From assembly GCA_933228895.1 (NCBI GenBank), contig OW121852.1, positions 127,901,544 through 127,965,543 on the forward strand: a DNA stretch of 64,000 bases. Reading direction: 5' to 3'. This DNA comes from Platycnemis pennipes (taxonomy: Eukaryota; Arthropoda; Insecta; Odonata; Platycnemididae). Positions 43,701 to 54,100 of this stretch are shown piece by piece. The notes beneath the pieces are model-generated. The model was not told the origin of the DNA and made no database searches. It was given only the letters and a program-made list of their open reading frames with translations. The number at the start of each line of letters is the position of its first letter. Positions within the stretch are counted from its first letter, which is position 1. The translations under genes were made by a program, and so were the position numbers.

Positions 43701-45418
43701 CTCCATTCATAAATTCTAGCCATGGAATAAGATCCCACGGCAAACTCCAGAATTTTCTCTCTCTGTCCCTAGATGCAATACATGGTTGACGGTCCTGCAG
43801 CATACTCTGGTTAAAGTTGCAAAACGCACCATGATCTAATTTTCCTAGTAACCCCAATTCCTGTTGTAGTCAGAGTTTGTGTCCCTTTCTTTAATCCAAC
43901 AACTTTTTCATTACTTGGATGAAAAGAATAAGAATAAAACCAAAATATTAAGGTTTTCACTGCTTGACAAAATATTTGCTAAATGATATCAGAAAGCAAC
44001 TAGCAGTCTACCCTAGTTACTGAAAATCGCTGGGTTCTACAGAGGATCTCTGCTTTGCAGGTTGGTCATTCTGGTACTGCTTTTTTTTCACTTAAACCCA
44101 GAGATGCAAGCATATATTGTGAACTATTTTTGATCAACCCCCTGCAAGTACATCTGAACTTGACCCCACCTACATTCATCTGACAGGGATGTGAGGGAAG
44201 GATGGGTTGCGGAGTTGAACAATGTGTGTTGCAGAAAAAGGCATTATGTCTTCAGCTGCAAATGTATTCACATATAAGAAATGGGAGCTTGGATCATCTG
44301 ATAGAAAGTGTGATTTTATTGGCTGTCACCCATGGAATTTACACTTAGCCAAGCAGTACTTGAAGGTGGCTTTTTTATCGGCTCATTAACCATCCTTGCG
44401 GTGCCTTGACATAAAAAAATGAACTTAGCAAAATTCTGGTAAACCTTCCATTATTTAGATCTTCCATTGTTTAGAATTCCACATTATAGATATGCTGTAT
44501 TACTAAGTTTTATTATTATGTACCATGTAATTAACATCCTAAAAGTAATGCCCAAATAAAAGTAATCCCAGGATGAATTGGACAACATTGTGCTTCTATA
44601 TTTTCTGATATATCAACTGCATAGTTGCACTCTTTGTTCCTTAGCTATGCCCTTGCTTGTTGGCAGTAAGCTAGCTAATGAATCTAAATGGTGTTGGCTT
44701 CAGTGCTTGGGCTGAATTGCAACTGGCAAATGTCTTAATTCTTTGTGGTAAGAAATTAAGAAATAACATGGCTTCATGATGCATCATTTTCCACTCTTTG
44801 AAGTTGAAATTCCTAAGAGGATTTTTAAAATAATATCTTGTTCATGTGTTAAATACATTTCACCTAAAAATTACGTGACTACTGCATTATGTAATTAACT
44901 CTTTAGTTAGGTTGTGGAGGAGGAGGAAATAGTGTACTTAATTCCCAAAGTTGTCATGCTATGTGCATATAACAGAAAGGAGTGTTGACTGGCACATGTT
45001 GGATACAAAAGAAACTACATCTTCTACAATGAGGCTTCTGATTTGGTATAGATTTTCAAGCTACATAGTAATATCCTTAGAAGGAAAATCTAACACTAAT
45101 AATTGAATTTTTACAGTTAAGTCATAGAATGGCCAGAAATGAATTCGACAAAGCTCTTAAGTAAATATAGAATTCATTAAACAAATGGTGTATCAGGTGT
45201 GATGAGTGAATGGTTAAATATATAAGGACTGAATTTCAAATAAGAATTCAGAATTGATCAAGATTCCACAACTGGGACACATGAAAAATTGTCTTTAAAA
45301 AATATAAAATTGAAAAACTATTTCATGAAAAAGTAATTATAGGAATACTTATAGTCAGTATTGAAAGGTAAATCCATGTTTCAAGGTTTCTAGCCTTATC
45401 TATTGCTATCACAATTGC
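43701..45418. other. Unassigned intron 2 sequence
   Basis: The part up to about 43860 may be more copia-related DNA. The rest is AT-rich with nothing recognised. Confidence 0.35.
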
Positions 45419-45424
45419 TGTGCA

Positions 45425-47893
45425 TACAGATGTCCGGCGACCTGGAAAACCGGGAATACTCAGCGAAATTTTAATTCCTGGAAAACTCGGGGAATTTTAT
45501 ATTTTTCTGAAAAACCCTGGAAATTGCATGGCGGCCAATTAACTGCAGGGCTGAGAACACCCTTGCCATCCTTCTGCTTGGCTCAGCACAGCACTGGGCT
45601 CACCATTCGTATGTTTCTCTACTCAAAGCAGGCTCGCTGCCTATTTCGCCACTCCATACACGGTCCTACCCAGGCCAATTGCATGTAGTCCTTAGCATAC
45701 GAGTCATGTGGTATTTTTATGTTCAGGCTTGCTTGTGCCGATTGATGAATTTTGTTTGCTCAAAATAATTTGGAGCGTTCACGACAGCTTAGCAAAGACT
45801 TAACTGAAGGGGATCGGGTTGGTGTGGTGGCTAGAGTACTGGCCTCCCATCCCGAGGGCCTGGATTCGATTCCCAGCAGTGGCGGATTTTCCAGTGGAAA
45901 ACCGATCCCCACTTGAGTTCCTAGTGGAGGGCATTTCAAGTGCAGTACTCCATCCGTCGGATGGGACGTTAAGCCGTGGTCCCCTTGGCGCCTTTTTTTA
46001 GGAGTAGGCTAATTCCGATGCCGGGTTTCTCTCCACCCTTCCTCCGTTCCCTGAAAACTCCTACCATTACCCAATCACCCACCTATCGTAAATGGCGCAA
46101 ATGACCTCAGCTGTCGGTCGCCTCCCCTGAATAACCAACCAACCAACCTTAACTGAACTAACTACTCGAACAGTGTAGAATGAGGGTGTAGACCCGTGGA
46201 GTTTCGTATTTCATGAGCTATCATCCCAAAATAGCAGATGAGTTTCTACTCTAGATGGTGATTTTGAAGGAATTGAAGGAACTGAAGATGATATTAAAAG
46301 TATTCATCAACTTGTCTGAAGTGGGAGTGAGTTGTTTGAATTAGATGATAAAAAAATCATGCAGTCATACTGCCTGAACAAGTGTTTCATAGCGGATCTT
46401 ATTGCTAACCTGGTTGATTCATTCAAGAGTGTTTCATCATATGCACTGAAATTGGGATCTATTTTTTCTCATTTTTTTCGGCTATCGATATCTGAAATGT
46501 GGAAGTGAAAATACATTGATTTTTTTAAATTCTGTGTTCTTATTGTTTACCTGCCACTTCTATATGACATGTACGCTTATTATGATAATTACTCCCAGAG
46601 TATTTCTCAACATTTCAACAATTTTCACTACTTGACACATGTTTTTGAAGTATTTTTTGTGTGTGTTGGCTCATACACATCTTTCGTTGAAGAAATCAGT
46701 TGACTCTAATGTGGAATAACTCCATGAAAATCACTGGTCCCCTAAGTGACACTTTTTCAGCAATACGGTATGGCATGATTATGGTCATAAAAATAGTAGT
46801 TCTTATTGGCTTTATTTTATTATTGTATTTTTGTTTTTAAAGCATTACCATTACAAAACCTAAATATGGTTGACATCTATGTGCCTTAATCTTCAGATCT
46901 ACAGGTCACGCAAGGTTGTCACTGTCCGACATCCCTCTTCCCCTCCTCCCCCACCCTCCCCACTCCTCTCCCTAGTTCCTAACTTTCCAAGCATTACTAG
47001 TGGTCTCACAAGTTCCTAAATTAGGAATTCTGGTAGTTATTCGAGATTATATGTGGAAGTGGGAAATACTGACATTACCTCCCAACCAATGAATGACTTG
47101 AGCTATTCATGAATCAAAACATTTGTCTGTGCTATTCACTGTTTCAAAAGTAAAACGTAAATCATCAGGTTTCACCTTGTAGAAACTCATATTGAACAAG
47201 TACAAAGTAAAAACTCTATGATTCCACTTAAACAAAAATTGCCTCTAAAGTATATTTTCTAGGAGTATCTGCTCTAATTGTAGGCCTAAACCAGTTCCTT
47301 TTGTATTTGTATTTCTTAAATTCAAGTACATCCATCCAATCATTGTGTTCACCCTTGGAATGTTTCACTAGTACATGGTGTTTTTTGTGTTCAGTCATGG
47401 TATAAAATATAATTTAAAAACTGTATTCTATTCATCTCGAAATAATAACATGTGTTGTGTGATTGAGACTTGGATTTATAACGGATTGCATTTGTGCCCA
47501 ACAGCCAGTGTGAGGAGATTTCCTTTTGGCAATGCACCATATAATCTGATTCCATCCTGCCGCAGCATTAAAGCTAGGGAATGAGGGAATGAGTAATTTA
47601 AAGGGTTTGGGACCCCCCCCCCCTCCCCGCAAAGGCCTTGCTTTGGAGGTCTCTCTAATCTTGTAGGTGATGCAGGTTTGCCATGTGTGTCTCACACAGG
47701 AGGGAGTGCGTGACTGTTTTTTTGTGTACACATTCTCCCTCCTAAAATCCAGTTGGCCGGGTCTGTTACAGTATGCAGATTTGTTTGGGATTTTAATCAA
47801 AAGTTTTCGGTAACAAAGTGGAATAAGACCCTGGAAAATCCAAATATTTACGTGGAAAACTCAGGGAAAAAATGTATCGAGATGCACCCTGTA
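45425..47893. mobile_element. DNA element family H, possibly related to family G
   Basis: Left end TACAGATGTCCGGCGACCTG followed by GAAAACCGGGAA and CCTGGAAAACTCGGGGAA; right end ACCCTGGAAAATCC, GGAAAACTCAGGGAAAAAAT and GATGCACCCTGTA. TGTGCA flanks both sides (45419-45424 and 47894-47899). The ends match only over TACAG, so the boundaries are tentative. Subterminal CTGGAAAA/TCAGGGAA motifs resemble family G. A family B SINE is nested inside. Open frames near 47432-47800 are not recognisable. Confidence 0.5.
45809..46147 (+). mobile_element. tRNA-derived SINE (family B), full length with target duplication
   Basis: Flanked by CTTAACTGAA at 45799-45808 and 46148-46157. A-box-like TGGCTAGAGTACTGG, B box GATTCGATTCCC, full body, and tail of AACCAACCAACC. 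The best complete copy in the window and the best reference for the family. Confidence 0.9.
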
Positions 47894-47899
47894 TGTGCA

Positions 47900-48375
47900 A
47901 ATATATTATAAGTGCATAATTGTTGGATTTTAGCTATGATTGGTGCATACCCGTGAAGTTATTTCCATGGGCTTACTGCATTTTATTCCACCAACATGGT
48001 GCTATGCCTACTAAGAGAATTGATTATTTTTACAGAGATAGTTGGTTGATTTCAGTTTTATTAATTGTATCCATCTTATTAGAAATTTTGTGAAAGGAAA
48101 TTGATCTACTACACACAATGACATCGTGAATGTGTGTTAACAATGGAAGTATCACAGTAATATCTGCACGAATATCTGTAATCTGCATGAATGAGCTATT
48201 ATGGCCTCTCAGATTTACTCCAGCCTTCATAGTGGAGTTCACTTATCTAATTTTCCATAACATCCATATTAACTTTCACTTACCCTTTGAAATCAGGTGT
48301 TGAGTGAGACTCAGCAGGGCTATGTGAGCCTCATATGTTACATCTCTGAATTTCACTGATTACTCTAATACATTT
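47900..48375. other. Unassigned intron 2 sequence
   Basis: No gene or repeat recognised. Confidence 0.35.
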
Positions 48376-48863
48376 AATTGGGTAGTTTGCCATATTTTTT
48401 TAATTGCCGAATCTGATAGAGTTTGTAAAATGAAAAGAACCGTATTTTTCCGTTTTTTGATCAGTCAATTAGTTCGCAATTGATAAGCAGCGAAAAACTG
48501 ATGTTTTTAATCCTTTTGGAAAAGTGGGCGTGCATGCGACCTCTTACGTCATCCACTTCGTCCAGTCACAACTGAGCCCGCGAAGCTCCTTTGCCTGTTC
48601 AGAATGGGAGACTCAGCTTATGTTGCCAATGGAAGTAGTTGTGACAGGATCTCTTTAGGCAGACCTCCACTCCCCTGGCTTTCCCTAAAACAGTCATGGG
48701 AGGTGGACGTAGTAATCCTTAACGCAGCTCTTTTGGGTGGCGTCACCTTTTGCTTATTTTAATTTTTGATTTAGGAGTGAATGGCTCTGGTTAGGAGTTT
48801 AATTTTCTTCACTAAAGATATTTTGTTTCCATCTAACAATTTCTTGCTCAAAATTGCGATTAC
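48376..48863. mobile_element. MITE family E, copy 3, right end truncated
   Basis: Starts AATTGGGTAGTTTGCC and shares AGCGAAAAACTGATGTTTTT, AAAGTGGGCGTG, CGCGAAGCTCC and TTTCCATCTAAC with copies 1 and 2. Similarity stops before the right terminal repeat. Confidence 0.8.
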
Positions 48864-51101
48864 AAATTTTCCATAAAGAAATGCTTGATTTTAAATTGCC
48901 TGTCATTTTGACATGCAGGTTGATACTCGACACAAAAAATATTTTCTCTAAAAATGGATGCTTGATCTGGGCCAATCCAGGTGATTTGGCATTCAATTGA
49001 TGGAGTTACATACATGTAGTTGAATGTGTTCTCAATTGATTTATTCAGTAGTATTAGAACGCCTGCAGTCTGAATTGATTTACTAATCTGATCCTTATTT
49101 TATCTTTTGGGTGGACCTATAAATTGTTCGTTTGGGTTTTATTTATGATGTGTAGGAAGTGGATAAAGTAAGTTTAGGGCAAGATATTTTTGTCATTGTG
49201 AAATGTTCATGTGTTTTCTGTGAGAGGAAAAAATTAGAGGGAAAAATTTATTAGCGTGACAGAAGTAAATTATCGGCCTTGCTCTTGTTATGGCATAGCA
49301 TTGTTACTAGGGTATTTACAACTCGTTCTTGTCTCTTATGTGTGTATGCTAAATGCTCTAGATTACATGTATTGTAAGGAGAAATACATGACATGTAAAA
49401 AATGCATTGTGACTGCTGGATGGCATGCTGAGTAAGAGAGAAAAGGATTGAATTTCATTGGCAAAGTATTGGTGAGATATCAAACCCTTTCTGCTCTGTG
49501 GGTCGTATACACTTCTTAACCTTGACTACTGGCCCTACTTATATAGTGAGGGTATTCAGCAGTGACATTGCTGTAAAAATTGAGAATATTCCTGACAAAG
49601 TGTTACACAAGGAGATCCAGTAATTAGTAACACTTTCATTGCTAGCCATGTATTAGAACGTGTTTCCAAGAATGCTGGCCTTTGTGTGGAATTTTTTAAA
49701 TTCTTTGCAGGAGTTTTATATTGGATAATAATTTATTTTTGGTATGTGTAGAAAGATCCATCTTTCTTCTCTTGATTAAACTACTGCATTTTAATAAATA
49801 AAGAGTTCAATGTTATTTATGTTTCTTAACAATGGTATGTTTTTAGTCATTTGAACTTTAGTGTCACCTATTACCTAAATGTGGCAATGGCCGAACTTCA
49901 CAGTAAGTCAGTCATGACCCTTGCGGTAAATTTACTCCTTAACCATACTATGGGGGTGGTAGGAATGAAATGATACTATCCTTAGGATTCTTCTCCATAG
50001 GAATGATTTACTAGTGAAAGCTAGTGCAACAGCTAGGACCTATGTAATGTTTTATATAAGTTTTTTGTGCCAAGGTCTCCATGTCCTTTTCTTTAACTTT
50101 ATTATTAGAGATATTTTTCATTAAAATATCTGTCATGGGATACATTGTTTTTCTTCGCAGTATTTGATCCAGTTAATGCAATTATTTTTGATAGAAACGT
50201 GATGCTCGAATACAAGGGAGGTGGTTAGTGAATAAAAACATAATTATTAATTCAGTAAACGCCTTGGTCACACACTTTGAAAATATAAAGCACAAGAATA
50301 AAACTTGTTGTAAATCATTGTCTCACGTTCATTCAGTATTCTGTTTTCTCTTTGAATTCATGGTGTACTTTCTAGAGGCATTGACATCGAATGAATCCTT
50401 TACTAAGAAATAAAGAATATGAGAGATTTCTTCTGTTATTTGTGTTATTTCATTCATCTCCCTGGATCCGGTCTCATTTCAAGGTAAGTTCTGGGTGCAG
50501 TCTTCACTTGTCATTCGTGGGCCCAGGTTCCATGTTCATAAATCCCATAATCTGATTTATGGTTAGGGCTTTCAATTAATTTATAACTGGTCCATCGGAA
50601 ACAAAATGAAGGCTAAGCCCACATCCTACACGAGAGCTTCAGTATAATCAAGGTAAGTTTTATGTAATATGCTGAGTGGAAGTTGTCATAGTGCTTTCAG
50701 CAGCAAAGGGTTTGCCTCTGAAATGACTGAAATTGTGACTTAGCATTAGCCTATTAGGTTTATGCTTTAGGTGTTGAATTTGTTGGTTTTCGTCTCTGAT
50801 GACGAAATGATGAGCGGTTTGATGGAAAATCCCTCGCCATCCTATCGTATCTTCGATTTTTTGTGTTTGCCTGATTGTTTAGATATCTAGAAATGTTATT
50901 CCTTTTATGATTTATCATGAACGTCATTTCTGCCGTTACTACCCGCCAATCTTCCTATGGTACACGCAATTTCTTTGTTCCGTATACATCTATATCCTAG
51001 TTCAGGCTTTTTATTCATATCTGTGGCTGCCTTTGGTCGTCTTATGAGAGACAGACTCTAATCTTCCTTTTTTTCTGTTTTCTCTCTTCGGCATGGACCA
51101 G
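48864..51101. other. End of intron 2
   Basis: No transposon recognised. CAAGGTAAGT at 50480-50490 and 50649-50659 resemble splice donors but no exon frame leads into them. The intron ends in a pyrimidine tract (51062-51090) and GGACCAG, the exon 3 acceptor. Confidence 0.4.
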
Positions 51102-54100
51102 CGTTCCCGCTGCGCGGAACGCCCCGTCGCGCCCGAGCTACTCAAGGCCGCGATGGAAATGAGGATCCCCAGGATTGACCTCTCCCCTAGGCTCGGCCTC
51201 TGCCCTTTCCCGAAGCCTTACTGCTCCTCGGACACCACCTTGACCGTCTGCGCGCCCAACCACCTCCTGATCGGCAACGTCACCTGCCCCGTCAGCTGCA
51301 TCGAGGACGAGTTCGGCGCCTTCTGCGACCCGGAAGTCGGACAAGGGACGACTGCGGAGCCATCGTCGACGACCACGGCCAAGTACTCGGAGGCGCTGCC
51401 CGTCCTGGACGCCAGCCTCATGGAGAGCGCGATGAAGATCACCTCCCACCTGGGCCTGGCGCCGGCGAACAAGAACGCCGGCAACCAGACGACGCATAAA
51501 CCCGTCAGGAGGCCGGCGGTCCCCGCCAACACAGTCCCGGTCTTCGATCTGAACGGCTCTCCGGAAGATTACTACCACGAATCGGAGCAGGTTGGCGAGG
51601 ACAGGCCTACCTTCTCGAAGCCCACTGTAGTGGCACTAGGGAATCCGGGGCCGTCGACGTCGACGCCCTTACCGGGTGGAGACAAGGACTCGGAGGTGTT
51701 CCTGATAGAGAATGTGCAGTCATCCGTGGGAGCCGTAATGGAGCAGTTGATTCCAGCGGAGATGGGGGTGACGGATGGTTCGGCTACTTCCGATCGAGTA
51801 GCGACAACGGAATACTCCGTGACGCCGAAAGCTCAAGATAAAGTGAATGCTGAGCTAGAAAAGTTGGAGAAGGAAAAGCTTGAAAGGATAAAGCTGGAAA
51901 AGGAGAGATTAGAGAAGGAAAAATTAGAGAGGGAAAAGTTGGAAAGGGAAAGGTTAGAGAAGGAGAGATTGGAGAAAGAAAAGTTGGAGAAGGAAAGATT
52001 GGAGAAAGAAAAGTTGGAGAAGGAAAGATTGGAGAAAGAAAAGTTGGAGAAGGAAAGATTGGAGAAAGAAAAGTTGGAGAAGGAAAGGTTGGAGAAAGAA
52101 AGATTAGAAAAAGAGAGGTTGGAGAAAGAAAGGTTGGAGAAGGAGAGATTGGAGCAATTAGAAAAAGAGAAACAGGAGAAGGAGAAGTTGGAGAAAGAAG
52201 AAAAAGAGAAGTTGGAGCGAGAGAAGATAGAAAGGGAGAAGGCAGAAAATGAAAATCGGGAAAGAGAGAAATTGGAAAAAGAAAAGGCTGAGCAGGAAAA
52301 AATGGAGAAAGAAAGGCTCGAAAAGGAAAAATATGAGAAACAAAAACTTGAAAAAGAGAAGTTAGAGCGAGAGAAAATGGAGAAACTTGAGAGGGAAAAA
52401 CTGGAAAAAGAAAAGATGGAAAAGGAGCGACTTGAGAAAGAGAAGCTGGAGAAGCTTCAACTCCAGAAAGAGGAGGAAGAGAGGCTGAAGGAGCAGGGAG
52501 AGCAAGAACCCGGAAGGAACGGTAGCAGCGAAGCCGTTTTCGAACAACCGTACCAGACTTCACCATTTTCGCCTCACGAACTTGCTTCCGTATGCAGGAG
52601 GCCTGGGCTGACGTGCGTCAACTCCAACGTTTTGTTGCAATGCTCTCCCGACCTCATGCCATTGAGGGCTTGGAATTGTGCGTCATTTTTCTCTAGATCT
52701 GCACTCTTGGTCGCAAAATGCGATCGCGAGAAAGACAGCTGTGTGGCCGCAGTGGACGGCAACGGCGCTCCCGACGAGGACGGGAGCCCCACCGACTCGC
52801 AGCCTCTCTGTCGGAGGCCTGGTGCTCAGTGCGCGGACCATCGTACGCTCATCCACTGTTCGGACGACTTGCGCAGCGCCACGGTGGCCGTCTGTGAGGA
52901 CCTCTTCCCGGGGAGCGACGTTGGCGCCGTCTGTGACCAAAATCTTGATGCCTGCGTGGTGAGCATCGGCGAAGATGGGTACGGCGACGCACTAGACCAG
53001 TCATTGACAACATCCCCCAGACCTGCGGAACTTCCCTCTGTCGTTGACGTGACAACTACACGATCGCCGTCGACCGAGGTCACTTTGACCAGCCCTCTTC
53101 AGCCAGCCAGCGTGCAAGCACCTACGGTCACCGAAAGATTTCCTGGAAAGCCACACCCATCAGATGACCCCAACGACACTTTCCTTACACTCTTCCCAAT
53201 GCTAAAAGATCAGTGCAGAAAACCAGGTCTGAGGTGCTATGGCGGGCGTGTGCTAGAAGCTTGTGAAAAAGATAACCCGAAGCCAGTTTATCGTATGGAT
53301 TGCTCCACGGTGCTAGCTGATTCCTTGGACGCAAGGTGCGAAGAGCAGAGCGAGGGAGAGGCCACTTGTATGGTTGCTCTCCGCCGGAATATACCCCTGC
53401 TCAAAGGTGGACAGACTGACAACGCACCCACGAATAAAGACGATATATATACATTGGAGTTGAGCGTCGTTGATGTCACTAGAACCTTCGAGTATGATGA
53501 CTCCGAAATACCTCCTTGGAAATGTGACAGGGTAGGACAGTACTGCGCCGATGACAGCACCCTATTGTCTTGCAGTGCCGACTTCTCCGTCGAGTTCGCA
53601 CTCTCTTGTGGCGCAATCGCCCCACAGTCCGTGATTGCATTTTGCGATCGCGCTCGGGAAGCATGCGTAGTTAAAAAAATTAGTGATCTTGCCATGGTAC
53701 TAACTGGTAATGATTCATTAGTGGATGTGGCAAATCAAACCCAAAATAAAACTAATTTCGTGAGTGATGTAAGTCAGTCTCCAGTTCAGCAGGCAGACAG
53801 AAAGAAGCCATCCATTTCTGCGGAGGGAACTAAATTGAGTCAGCCTGTGAAACAAGGCGAAGGACTGATAGCAAGTGATTTTAGTCCAACTAAGTGGGAC
53901 TTCTCCACCATATCCCAGTTATACCCTCCGGACATTCCACTTAGCGTATACTCGTCACGGCCATCAAAACCACAGTCTGTTCCCGTTGAAAGTTTTCAAG
54001 ATACACCAAGCAGCATTTTGGAGAGTAATTGCACCAAAGTGGGACCCATCTGTCTTGACGAGTTTCACCTTGGGTCATGCTCGGAGGGAATGGAGCTGCG

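Noticed and set aside
48864..51101. Extra exons before exon 3 at CAAGGTAAGT sites (50480, 50649)
   Set aside because: Donor-like strings alone; no open frame in matching phase leads into them.
51138..51578. 146-codon minus-strand open frame opposite exon 3
   Set aside because: Shadow of GC-rich coding DNA on the other strand; the + frame has the cysteine modules and splice context.
51784..52566. 260-codon minus-strand open frame opposite the charged helix
   Set aside because: Antisense of the LEKE repeats gives a long Ser/Phe/Pro/Leu-rich frame automatically; it is low complexity and has no start context.
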